Origin: Thuidium tamariscinum
Taxonomy: Eukaryota > Streptophyta > Bryopsida > Hypnales > Thuidiaceae
Reading direction: 5' to 3'
Assembly: GCA_947034885.2 (NCBI GenBank)
Contig: OX344749.2
Span: 17,003,501-17,067,500 of the forward strand
DNA length: 64,000 nt
The translations under genes and the position numbers were made by a program. This document shows positions 11,142-22,046 of this stretch, in pieces; position 1 is the stretch's first letter, and every line of letters starts with the position of its first letter. The notes beneath the pieces are model-generated. The model worked only from the letters and a program-made list of their open reading frames with translations. It did no database searches and had not been told where the DNA came from.

Positions 11142-11430
11142 CAATGTTTTTTTTTCATTTCTTATGAAGTGCCAAAGTAGCCATATTTCATTTTATTGTA
11201 GAGCTCCAAATCTCAACATTCATCCATATATTGGATAGAAAATATCATATTAGCACATAATACATATCTATCATTCTATTTTCATCCATTACTTGGCAAT
11301 TTCATTCATTATTTTTTTTAAATCTGAAATTTATTGGCAATTTCATCCAAATTTTTTTTTCCTATAGGCTTGGTGCTAGGCCAAAAAAATTGGTGCAATT
11401 TTGCACTAAATCGCCATGAAAAAAACATTG
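11142..11430 (-). mobile_element. hAT-like MITE with 8-bp target duplication
   Basis: Ends CAATGTTTTTTTTTCAT and ATGAAAAAAACATTG. The flanks cttcataa (11134-11141) and cttgataa (11431-11438) agree at 7 of 8 bases. An 8-bp duplication and CA...TG ends are hAT-superfamily hallmarks. Related copies on the other strand are at 37588-37880 and 57059-57360. It is nested in E1. Confidence 0.75.
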
Positions 11431-11634
11431 CTTGATAATAGTCTATAGTATTGCATAATATTGCACATTATAGAATTAATGATTTAGATTTGTAGGTGCC
11501 TTGAATTGACAATTTAGATCTATAATTGTGTTGTTGACACATAGTACTAGAGTAATATTGTATAGTACTACTAGTCCTATGGCCTAAAACTACATTTTTG
11601 AGACAAAAATGTTAAGTGTTTCTTGCAATCACCC

Positions 11635-12790
11635 ATATGGTCATATTTTACATTTATTCTTGAAAGCCATCATTCAATTATTTTTCTAAGTTGTATTGAA
11701 AAATACATCTACACAATTTTAGAAATGTGGTCTCCTCTTTGGTCCTTAAGTGGTAAGAATATATCTTCTTTTACTAATATGTTTACATGAAAATAGGAAA
11801 ATATTCTTCTTAATATTCTTCAACTATCTCCACATCAAACTTTTACCTGCACCCTTACCCCAAAATGAACTTCTAGTTCCCCTCAATTTTACTACAATAA
11901 GCTCAATACTACACTTTGAAAAAGGTTCCAAAACTATTAGGACCATAGGAGTTCATTTGATACCAAACTGGCCAGTTACAACTTGAAAGGGGTTGACATA
12001 CCATTATTTTTAGAGTTTAGGACCAAACATTTTGTCCAACAAAGAAGATCATACTAGAGTAGAGGGAGTATCATTCACTATTAATATTCAACACACTAAT
12101 AGAATATACTCTTACTATTTCTACACTGTCCTTATGCTCAATCCTTATTTGGAAATGATTAGTAGCACTTTACTATAATTTTATCACAAAATTGATGTTT
12201 TGATTGATTCATAAAATGTGGATGCTTCACTAAATAGTATGTGCAATTTGATTTTAGAACTTTTGTTCTTGACAAGGAAACTTTGTAGTAGTCAACTACA
12301 AAATATACAATAAGGTAGAGCCACCCATAGCAATTCAAGACTCCATCCCCAACTTGTAGACTGCATTTATTTCCAATAAGGTTGAAACATATTTAATTTC
12401 CATCTAGAGCTAAGAATGCAAGTTTTTTTCTTTTTTAATATTGGGACTAATAAATTTATAACACATGCCCCGAATTAATGAGCAAGAAAGTAGGAAGTAA
12501 TGAACAGGAAATGAATTCTTCAATGACCATAATTCAATGATCATAATTGGAAGAGTCTACGGATTGACAATGGGTCTACAACACTTTTTGCTTTTCAAAA
12601 TTCATAGTAATTTCAATTCATGTGATTTGCACTACACCACATCATGTCTAGAATACCTTAACCAGTTGGTTATGGGTGGTTCTACCTTACATAATTCTCA
12701 AAGCTGGGTCTGCACAAGTTCTTAACCGACATTGCATTACATTTCTACGCTTGTCTTAAAAGTCATTAGAGAAGGTGATCAATGGTTTAT
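11635..12790. other. AT-rich spacer DNA, no gene recognised
   Basis: Contains only short frames without motifs (11750-11986, 12537-12725). A lone AGAGGGAGTAT near 12060 could be an old Stowaway terminus but lacks a partner. Confidence 0.4.
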
Positions 12791-12809
12791 TTAGTCTGTT
12801 TCCATACAG

Positions 12810-13381
12810 GTTTGGGCTTCAGTTGAAAGTGACGAACCCTCGTAGAAGCAGATCAGTTGAAATTGTTAGTTCAGAAACTCAACGAACTTTATGCTGTAAA
12901 GTCTTTCAGTAGGCCTGTTTTTCAGGCTTGTTGAATTTGAAGGCTCAAATGGATAGGAGAAGATCCTCATGGTTCATTGTTTGCGGCATGAAAACCATCA
13001 TTCTTACTCAATCGCTAGTACAGATAACGACTAAGAAATAGGACCCATATTCAACGAATTTGTTTGCAACTGAGCCTCGTACTAAAGCATAACGATGCGT
13101 GTGGGAAAGAGCAAAAGGATAGCCCTGGGGACCTGTTTTCAAACTCAATTGCATCCGCAGGGAAGGCAATAAATGGTAATTCTCTACTAAAATTCTCCAC
13201 AAGCCTGGCCAAAGACTCTACAAGAAACCACTTTCCTCAACCCTCTCCAGTTGCACTTGCCTCTGGGGAAAATGGCTCTGGTCGCTTGTGTAAACAATCG
13301 GGCATTTCCAATGAAACCCTCCAAACCGAAACCACGAGGAACAGGCAAATTCAAAGAAAGCTAATGAATCTAATTGAATAA
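12810..13381 (+). pseudogene. Possible gene fragment in palindrome spacer
   Basis: GC content rises here next to arm B. A pyrimidine-rich tract ending CATACAG at 12809 resembles a splice acceptor and is followed by a 33-codon open frame (12811-12912). A second open frame runs 13028-13381 (117 codons, no early ATG, ending TAA) and is rich in Ser, Asn, Gln and Lys, ending NRQIQRKLMNLIE. Codon texture is more protein-like than in the AT-rich DNA, but I recognise no domain and cannot join the frames. It is absent beside arm A. It may be a decayed gene end or chance. Confidence 0.25.
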
Positions 13382-13450
13382 AATCAAAACTCCTCGCTCC
13401 AAAGAGCATACACTACATCACAAGCCAAGGCAAGCAAAAAAGTTCACGCC

Positions 13451-14549
13451 CAAAAACAGCGAGTTTGTGCAGTCAACAGCCGTTTTGGATGTCATGATGC
13501 ATACAGTGGAGCAGCTCTTCAAGAATCGATCGGAATGGCAGTTGGAGGGCCAACTCAAGGTGCACTACTCAACTGCGGACAAATAAAAGGAAATAAAAAA
13601 GCGAGAGAAAGCCCTCCGCATTCGCACCACTGAGATACTGGAAAATTGAGCCAACGCCTTCACGACGTCCAAAATCCTTCGATGCACTAAAGCAACAGGA
13701 GCCGCTGCCCTACTCCCAAGCGGTCAAACACCTCAAGGACGTTCTGCATACAAGACCGCGCCGTCATCAAGCACCTTCTGCAGGTTACTTTCCTGATGCC
13801 GGAACTCCATCACAAATTCATCGCAGCATGGAAGTCGCGACCTCAAGCTTCCCGGACGAAAACAAGCCACCAAAACATAACCCTGGCTCACTCCAGAAAA
13901 ACAAAACACTGGCCTCACCAATTCAGTGCAGACGGTGCAACCAAACATTCCAAAACGCGTTCACCAAAAAACAAATCAAACCACTGAAATGCGTTCACAT
14001 TCCATCCAAACGAAAACAAAAACACAATCACTCACGACAGCCGTCTCACCCGACTCAACCTCCAAAACCATACACCACCGAAACAACACAGTCGGTCGAA
14101 GAGTCCACTCGAAAACTAATCCATCCGGGTGAAAGAAAAAATCAGCAAGCGGCGGGGACCAAACTCAAAATTCAAGGCTCAGTCTCCCACTTGACGTACA
14201 ACAGATACAAAGTGGCCATTACAAGCTGCTGCATGTACAAGTCCTCTACAAGTCGATTCTGTCTGTCCGTGTCGGTCGGTCTCTGTCTTCATGTATGAAA
14301 GATTAGTCTACATTGCATCCAAACGCCTGTGTGCTAACTCAAACCCCACGAAGGGATGGCGCTACCCTGATCAAAAATGAATATAAGTTCTCGAAATGAC
14401 AGGGAGAACAATCACGCCTACCTACCCCGGAAACTGTACAAAGGAATCACACGAAGCGCTGGAACCCAAACGCATGGGGCGACGCTGTGAGCCTGTTGGG
14501 GACGGGAGGGGGGGCCACGGGATGCGAAGAAAACCCGGCTGCTCCGTCG
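13451..14549 (-). other. 3' flank / probable 3' UTR of WRKY copy B
   Basis: Reverse complement of 7307-8400, identical for 13663-14549 and diverged from 13451 to 13662. The reverse-complement W-box AGTCAA at 13471-13476 is kept from the other arm. No separate gene is supported. Confidence 0.5.
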
Positions 14550-16803
14550 TCAGCGCCGGCCCATGGCGACATGGGCCAAGTTCGGTTGGTACAAAGTGGA
14601 GTTCGGGTTGAGATGCGACGGAGGCCGGGTGGCGCTGCTGCTGGAGTCGCCGCCCTGCTCCTGCTTCGGACGGGACATCAGCTGCGAACGGTACCCGTCC
14701 ATGGCCAGTCGCTGCTCGCCGTTCTCCCTTCCCAAGCCCATGGTGATCGGGGCCGGGATGTACACGTCGTCGTCTTTCCGCACGCGTCCCAGACCGGGGG
14801 TGGGGGCATACGCACCGGACAGCCCGCGACCGAAGCGCAGGCCTTGGTCTTGCAGAGAGGTCGCGGGCGACGGAGGGGGATTCGCAGGCGCCGCCATCTC
14901 GTGGCCGCTGTTGCGCGCGGCGGGAACGTCGTGGTTGTGCTTGCCCTCGTACGTGGTGATCACGGCTTTGATGTCGTTGGAGGCGCGCTCCACGTGCTTG
15001 CGCACTTGGCAACCCACGTTCGTGCACTTGTAGTAGCTCCTGAAAACACGCATTCCGAAGGTCAGAAAAAAAAAATGGGGAGACGGGATGGAGTGGGCGC
15101 GGATGGCATTCACACGCGAAGCTCACCTGGGATGCGGGTTGCCTTTCACCACCTTCTGACCGTACTTGCGCCACCGGTACCCATCGTCCAAAATGTCCAC
15201 GTCGCTGGTGGTTTGCACCACCACGCGCGGCTCGCGAATCGTCCGCGGCGCGGCGGCCGCCACGTCCCTGGAGCTCTCGTGGCCCCGCTTCCTTCGCTTC
15301 GAGTCGTGCTCGTCGTCGTCGCCGTCCTCGTTCGACAGCTTGCTCCCGTCCTCGTCGTCGCTCCCGGACGCGTCCGCCGCGGCGGACTGCGCCGGACCCC
15401 CGCCGCCTGCGAAACCCGGCCACGCGTGATCAGGCCTGTCGCTGCCATCCGCCTCGCGCGTGTCGTTCAGCAGGTGCGCGCCACTCAGGGCCATCCGCCG
15501 CGTGGGCTGCGGCTTCGGGTGGTTGTGATCCCCCTTGTACACGATCTCCGTCACCTGGCCGTCGTGCGAACGCTCCACCTTCTTCTTCATGGGGCAATTC
15601 GTCTGCGTGCACTTGTAGTAGCTGCGCGGGTACTCGCTGCCCTTCACCTGCTTCTGACCGTATTTGCGCCAGTTGTAGCCATCCTCGGACGGACGGTCCA
15701 TGAACGTGGGCACCGTCGCGGCCGCCGGGGCCGACGCGGCGGGCGCCTGCTCGGGCTCCGAATCTTGGGAATTCTCGGCTTCCACTGCAGCTCGCTGGGA
15801 CGAGGACTGGCTGCCTTGCTGCTGCATGTGCGCCAGGGCCTGCGCTTGCATCCCGCTGTAGTGTTGCAAGCTCAGGGGCGACAGCCGGTTGTGCGACGCC
15901 GTCTTCACACCCAATGGCTTGAACGCAAACCCTGGGTCGGAGCCACTGTCCTTGTGCGAAGAGCCTGCGCGCAGGCCGTGGTAGTACGAGTACGAGCCCG
16001 TCGTTGGCGACGGCTCCGACTGCACCCATCGACATCCCATGACCTAAACTTGTCAACACATTCAATGGGATCCACAAACAAGCGCAAACCCATACCCTAG
16101 AGGTCGCATTGGCCCCTGGATTGCACAGGGACACTCCACCCCCTTCGCCACGACCGTGCCTCTGGAAAAACCAGATTGGCCCGACCACTGGCTACCACAC
16201 CTGTTCTACATTCATGCCAACGGAAACGAGCCAAGGCTGGGACCCTAAACACTTCAGTTGGGGACGTCCATTCAACAGGTGGGAGCGTACCTGAGCATTG
16301 CTCAACATGACCGGCGAAGCGTCGAACAGCGTGGTGGGACTGAGGCCGGCGGGGATGGTCAAGTAGCCTCCCGCTGCGCCACTGCTGGTGCGGGGGTTGG
16401 GGAGGCTCGACGGGGGCGGCAGATGGTTGTAGCGACTGCCGCTGCCATTGCCATTGCTGGAGGGCGGAGGCCGTGGCGCGTTGCCCACCTCGCCGTCGCT
16501 CTTGTTCGCGGCCGCGCCGCGAGCTGCCAAGCGCTCGGCGAAGCTGCGCGCGGACGAATTGCTGCCCGGCACGCCAGCGCCGCCGTCGCCTCCTCCGGTC
16601 AGCTTCGACGACTCCGAGGAGTTGCTCGGCTTCGCGGCCTCGGCGGGCGGGGGCGCGGGGGGCGACATGGCACCTGCGAGAAGGTGCGAGAACGACTTCA
16701 ATTCATGCTCCGAGTCCACGGCCACCTGGTCGTTCAGGAAACTGGACGCCAGGCTCATGGGACTGTCCGGCGCCGGGGGACCGTGCGGAACCGGGGTGCT
16801 CAT
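14550..16803 (-). CDS. Group I WRKY transcription factor, copy B (three exons)
   Basis: The minus-strand mirror of copy A, with exons 16803-16291, 16019-15127 and 15039-14550 and introns of 271 and 87 bp. The predicted 631-residue protein is identical to copy A: two WRKYGQK motifs (288-294, 454-460), both complete C2H2 zinc sites, the SP cluster around residues 148-176, and the KRRKR basic patch at 412-416. Introns, including the T10 tract before the 3' splice site of intron 2, are also identical. Nothing marks it as a pseudogene. It converges on copy A across a 5 kb spacer. Because the proteins do not differ, any functional difference would have to come from distal promoter or 3' shoulder sequence. 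Confidence 0.95.
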
Positions 16804-16903
16804 CGGACCACGGCGAATGGACGCCCAACAAATCTTCGACGGCAAAAACCCTACAACCAAACAGCACAGACGGGACACCAAGCCGGCGCTTCAGTCGCTT
16901 TCG

Positions 16904-17002
16904 CTACCACACAAGCGAAGCGAAGCAGCACCACGAGGAATTGGAAACACGCCTCCTCGGATCCTCCTTGGATGACACGAATTCGTCCACCACGAATTCC
17001 AT
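16904..17002 (-). CDS. Upstream ORF 2 in leader of WRKY copy B (32 aa)
   Basis: Identical to 4854-4952; it ends 100 bp upstream of the copy B start codon at 16803. It could act in translation control if transcribed. Confidence 0.3.
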   Translation of the reverse strand: MEFVVDEFVSSKEDPRRRVSNSSWCCFASLVW

Positions 17003-17033
17003 AGCGACGCGAAATTCTAATTTTTCGAAACTC

Positions 17034-17147
17034 CTAAACAAATGTCTCCACGGACCGAGCGGACCGAGCGGACCACGCAATTGGTGGACACGCAACCGAA
17101 ATGGATCCGCAGGAACTACTGCGGCTGACGCACACTGATACAGACAT
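17034..17147 (-). CDS. Upstream ORF 1 in leader of WRKY copy B (37 aa)
   Basis: Identical to 4709-4822. No known uORF family is recognised. Confidence 0.25.
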   Translation of the reverse strand: MSVSVCVSRSSSCGSISVACPPIAWSARSARSVETFV

Positions 17148-18055
17148 TGCGCGAGTCCTTCCTCGGCAACTCCGGACAGATTCCTAAAACGAAAACAGGA
17201 GCGCCCACGGAAAACCCCAAATTGTAATTCGAAAAAGAGAGAAAGACGGGCCTGGCCGGAACGGCACCGGAATCTAAGTCACCCTGTGCATGATCGACCT
17301 TGCAGCGATGGCTTCCGCGATCCCTACCGTTGCCCACGCCCCTTTCCACACCCCGTAAAACACTCCACCCTCTCAATTGCTCTCCTCGCTCTCTCACTCC
17401 CTCTCTCAATCTCAAGTTCGCCGTGCGAACAAGCTGCTGCTCAATCCTCGAACGTCACAACAACAGACACGACGCCGACAGAGCGAATCGTGGTGTACCT
17501 GATCAGCACGCAGCCGCCAATCGATCCCCGCCTGTCGTTCCAATCTCCCCGACCAACAAATACCTCCGCCACCAACGATGAAGCTCCAGTCCACAAGGAA
17601 CCCCCTCCGGCCTACCACGCCCACCTCCCTGAGCTGCACCCCAAGCCCACCCCACCTGGATCCCCAAAGCGATCCTTCGCTGATAGATTCTGATGCTCTT
17701 CCCGACCTGCCTCCAATTGTGCGCCTGCGGGGCAGCTGGTGTCGGGTCGTCGGAAGCCCCCCAAAGCTGGGCGAGCGAGAAGCGCAAGCAAGAGCGGGGA
17801 AGCGGCAATATAACTTATTGATACCACCAGGTAGAAATCAGGAGGACGGACTCTCACGACCAGACAGCCAGGGGAAAGGAAACAGTGGTTGGTTTAGTTG
17901 AGGCGAGGAGTGCAGCGAGGAGTGACGGGAAAAGCAAGAGAAGAGCAAGAGAAGAGCAAGAGGAGAGCAAGAGAAAGGGGAGAGAGGCAATGGGAAGAGG
18001 TTTTTGAGGGAAGGCCTTCAGTGCAGGGAACCCTGGAGTTCGCTGAAGCGGATTC

Positions 18056-18061
18056 AGTCAA
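18056..18061 (-). promoter_or_regulatory. W-box core TTGACT, arm B
   Basis: AGTCAA on the plus strand, the counterpart of 3814-3819. It is kept although neighbouring shoulder sequence has diverged. Function is inferred only. Confidence 0.3.
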
Positions 18062-18141
18062 CAAGAGCCGCCGCCCACGTTGCTTCGCCCAACCGGCCTT
18101 CGCTACTTTGTGGGCCTTTCTTAAGCCTTTCGCCCTTAAAA

Positions 18142-19012
18142 GTACATTTCATGTCCCGGCTTGGTCAAACTTCACTAGTTTCCATTTTAAAAAAGATACA
18201 GACATTTCATACTTCCCATATTTTTCTCTCGGAGATTTATTTCTTTTATATTTATCATGAGTTTTGAATGATTAAAAACATTAAGATGAATTTTCTATAA
18301 AGTAAATATTGCAATGCTTTAAAAAATATAGAATGGTGAACATTAACCTAAAACATTGAGGCAAACGTTTTTTGTCCAATGGATGACAAAGAATCTTTCT
18401 TCGTAGGACAAAAGTTCAACTATTCATCCTCAGTATTAGGAGTAGAAAGGGGAGATCTTCTAAAAAACTTGTGACATCCAATGAGTGTATTTGGCTTATT
18501 CAAAGTAGATGATATCACACAGTATCAAAATGCATGATTTCCACAACCACGAGTATGTTCTTCAAAGGTTATTGAGACATAGTAGCAAACATCATTGCAT
18601 AATTGGAGTATTTCCAGAGCTTACACTAGAAGAATTTGGATTGAGAAATTACAAAAGAAGTGTATTTTAAACTTTCAAGATACTACCTTCAAAGTTTCTA
18701 CAAACTCTATAATTTTAAATAATTTTAAAAATTATAAAATAAAATAGATTGTAGATTTTTCTTAATATGTATTTAGTTACATTTGACTACATCCATTACC
18801 AAATGATCTTCTTGAAGGACAAAATGTTCCAAATTAAGGCTAAAAATAACATTTTTAACTCGTTTTGCATTGTAGGTAGAATTTGGTGCACTCTTAACAT
18901 CCTAAAAACTTTTAGTTTGGTAGCCCTTTTTAAAGTGCAATATGGAAGTATTAAAATTTGGAATTTGGGGGGTATTTTTTAATAGCACCAATTGGTATTT
19001 TACCCCTAAAGG
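18142..19012. other. AT-rich DNA with a decayed TTAA mini-element
   Basis: About 18340-18583 resembles the reversed 220-bp TTAA element: it shares 'ggatgacaaagaatc' with 35966-36245 and a 'gaaaggggagatcttc' block. The rest shows no gene. Confidence 0.4.
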
Positions 19013-20471
19013 ACCAAGGAGCTTTCGTTGGGCTTCATGAGAGCTTAGGCAACCTCTATTGACTTCATAAATTGAAGTTTTGTATAAACTTCTTAGGATG
19101 AATGCTACTCATTATAATACATGTATAAAGCTATATTTTATGTCATTTTGATAAATATTGCAAAAGTTATAATGGTTTGTTTTTTATTTCAATGTGAAAC
19201 TAGGGAGAAAAAATGTATATTCTAAAAGAATATCAATTAGTCTTTCAAAATTGTATAGATTGATACCAACTCAAAAAATTTGAACCATTCAATTTAGAAT
19301 AATGAAGTATTCTATAATAGTTATGAAGAGTTTTATTTGTAAGCAATGAAGGTAGAAGTACTATATAAAGATATATCTACTCTCAATTTTGAAAATTATT
19401 AAATAAAAATAATGGATACTAATTTTTTAATGTAACATTCTCATCATTTGGATTATAAATTTTAATTTCTTGTACATATTAAAAAACCTCACTCTCAACA
19501 ATACCTTTTGGGAGGGTTAGAAAAACATACATTTTGAAGGTTAGCCACATTGAACTTGCAATTGGTGGAGATATTCATCCTAAATTTTTGTAAACATTGT
19601 AGGGTCGTTGCAAGAAACACTTACCGGTTTTGGCTCAAAATGGCTCAAAATCAATGAGTCCTGTGAGTCCTATGACCCTTTGAAATAAATTTTTTTTAAA
19701 TTGAAAAAAATATGGATAATTTGAAGAGCAATGAGAATATTATGTCTCTTGAAATTCAGACCTAAGAAATTTTTTCTCTAAATGTTATAGACAATGGAAA
19801 ATACAATGAAAATAGCTCTTTTTTCACTAATTTGGTAAAAATAGTAAAAAAATTCAAAAAAATAAAATGAAAAATCCTTTTTTTCTTCAAGTAAAGGTCT
19901 TTCTTTTCCAACAAATTTCATATTTGGAAAAAATTAATTCTATTCTCTACACGTGCGCAAAGTCAGCCACTTTGACGACATGTGGAAGTTGGACAGTTTA
20001 ATATTTTCAAAAATCCTTTTTAGGGATTGTGTAACTATACTATATATCTAAGCTTGCCAATTTTCAGCTCAAAATTTGCATTTTTGGGTCAAAAATAGGA
20101 CTAAAAAACCCCAAAATGGCCAAGGTAGACAGCCAATCGGGGGCAGTTTAAAAATAGTAAACTAATTTTAAAAAAAGTGAAAAAATTACACAACATATAA
20201 AACTTTTGTGCTCACCTTCATTCCAAATTTCAAGTTGATAGGGAAAACTATGCAAAAGTTATAAGCAAAAAACTACCTGTTGGAGGTCAAGGGGACAAAA
20301 AATAGGACAAGTGTTTCTTGCAATCACCCTGTACTTGATCAAGTTAATTTAGAGATCCTATAATTAGATTTGTTGAAAAATAAACATTGATGAAGACTTC
20401 ACTCTTGCTTTGAAGACAAGTATTTTGAAGTAGTTTTGACCTCTTAACAAATTGGTCCTTTAATTTAGAAG
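19013..20471 (+). mobile_element. Probable TTAA-type element interrupted by E2
   Basis: Left end ACCCCTAAAGGACCAAGGAG matches the termini of the 0.9-kb TTAA class. On the right, TTGGTCCTTTA followed by GTTAA near 20471 is a mutated inverted partner. Removing E2 leaves about 730 bp. The right end is too decayed for certainty. Confidence 0.4.
19602..20329. mobile_element. GGGTGATTGC-family element E2, 4-bp duplication TGTA
   Basis: Termini GGGTCGTTGCAAGAAACACT and (reverse complement) GGGTGATTGCAAGAAACACT. Flanks are TGTA at 19598-19601 and TGTA at 20330-20333. 728 bp, non-coding, related to E1 in the other orientation. Confidence 0.85.
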
Positions 20472-22046
20472 TTAATTGTTGAGAGTGAGGATTTCATTTT
20501 ATGGACATTTAGTATTGCCCAAAGATCATGTGTCACCCTCTATTTCACCTTCCAAGGCTTCATCCTTTTCAATCGGACAATACTCAAAGAGATGCAAAAA
20601 ATAAGAATGAATAGTTTTGATTGACCTATTCAATTATTTCATTTGTATTTTGTCTGATGATTGCATGGATGGAGGGAACTTTTGCCTAAAGTTGTTTTGT
20701 TGGTTCTAGATAGCAATAGAAAGCCAAATCCAACTAATTTGCACCATTACAAGTGCAACAAGAAGGTCATTTTGGAATAAAAAATTAAGGCCAATATAAA
20801 GATCATCATGGAAGGAAGTATAACATTTAGAATCAAACTATGTAAAAATTGAAGTTTGAGTTTCACAATGCCCCTCGGGCTTGCAAGATCCTTTAATGAT
20901 CGTATTTTTGACAACTTGAAAGTAGTTTTCAACATCTCAATTGGTAATCTAGGAGGATATTCGTTTTGAACTTGGTAGTGGAGGTCAAAAAAAAATTTCA
21001 GTGGAGAATCATCTACTAAAGTCAAATCTAGAAAGTATACTTCCTTTTGGATATAAAGACAATGGCATTAATACAAGACCAAACTATCACTATAGAATAC
21101 ATAGAAATAAGTAAAAAAGATGGTAGAGATATACGCAATTATATAGTCTAATGTGCATATAAGTAATTGGTGTTAGGATTTGGTGGTATTTGTAGAGGAA
21201 ATGGAGTACAAATGATGGCCACTACAATTTGTAGTCTTTAAAAAAAAAGAATGTTTCAAAGAAATATTGCATATCAAATTGTATATTGTAGTTTCAAACA
21301 TATAAACACTAATTCTTGTGCACTTCAATTGATGGAAAATCTATACAATCACTACAAACTCCTTTGATTTTGTTTTCAAAAAGAACAGTGGAAATATTCT
21401 TAGAATATATTGTAAAAAATATATGGATGCACACACACAAAATACATGGATATGACCCAAATCTTCAACTCCCATTCTAAAGTTTTTTGAAAGGTAGTTA
21501 AATGATCAATATGCCACATACTTATTATAAACACATTTGTCAAAAAAATGACCAAAATGAAATATTATACCTAATCATCACTTGTCTTCTATCATCAATG
21601 TTACACTTATTAACTCAATTAGTGAGAATAAGATTTCTCTATCTTATATTATTCATTTCCAAATATACCTTATGGAATTTCATAACAACCCTAGTTAGAG
21701 TGTCTTCTAAAAGTTAGATAACCCATCCATAGTCCTTAATAAATAAATAATTCTATAAATTGTATGAACAAATGAAATAAAAATGAAAAAATACACACTT
21801 TTAAAAACAAGAATTTCAAGAATTTTGACTGTTAAAGATAAATTTTGTCCATTTTATGATTTTTTTAACAAATGGACAATCATTTTATGATTGATTACTT
21901 CAACATGGCTATAAACTTAGAGAGTTATTGAAATATGATGTTTAAACAATGCACATTTAATATTGATCAAACAATCGTTTATAGAAATATCCACTTATTG
22001 ATATGTCCATTGCTTCAACTTTAAAATTGAACACAATCAATGTTAT
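20472..22046. other. AT-rich DNA, no gene recognised
   Basis: Longest frame is minus-strand 20747-21025 (92 codons, including a PPRLPIEMLK segment) with an upstream extension. It reads more like protein than its surroundings but has no known motif; it may be old transposon coding sequence. Confidence 0.35.

Larger units (their letters stand above)
10245..11634. mobile_element. GGGTGATTGC-family element E1 with two nested MITEs
   Basis: Left terminus GGGTGATTGCAAGAAATACT, right terminus (reverse complement) GGGTGATTGCAAGAAACACT. Its left part aligns with the reversed right part of E2 (19602-20329), including a shared 'cctatttttgacccaaaaatg' block of which 20 bases are identical. Flanking bases are ATATGC on the left and ATATGG on the right, a near but imperfect duplication. 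Removing the nested inserts at 10655-10974 and 11142-11430 leaves about 780 bp, close to E2 (728) and E3 (734). No protein is encoded. Confidence 0.75.
13451..18141 (-). repeat. Palindrome arm B (inverted copy of 3732-8400)
   Basis: Inverse copy of arm A, about 4.69 kb. The core 13663-17545 shows no difference from arm A in any region compared. Single-base differences occur at 13662, 17546 and 17673, with increasing indels outside them. The outer shoulder contains an expanded AAGAGCAAGAG-type purine repeat (about 17930-17985) where arm A has only a CT-rich tract. The arm ends where the sequence turns AT-rich near 18142. Confidence 0.95.
16804..18141 (-). promoter_or_regulatory. Upstream region and 5' leader of WRKY copy B
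   Basis: The proximal 740 bp (16804-17545) is the same as in copy A. The distal part differs by substitutions, a 9-bp deletion near 17780, and an expanded purine-rich repeat at about 17930-17985. A W-box core is kept at 18056-18061. No TATA box was identified. Confidence 0.5.

Noticed and set aside
20747-21025. 92-codon minus-strand frame
   Set aside because: No recognisable domain and no splice or promoter context; possibly old transposon debris.
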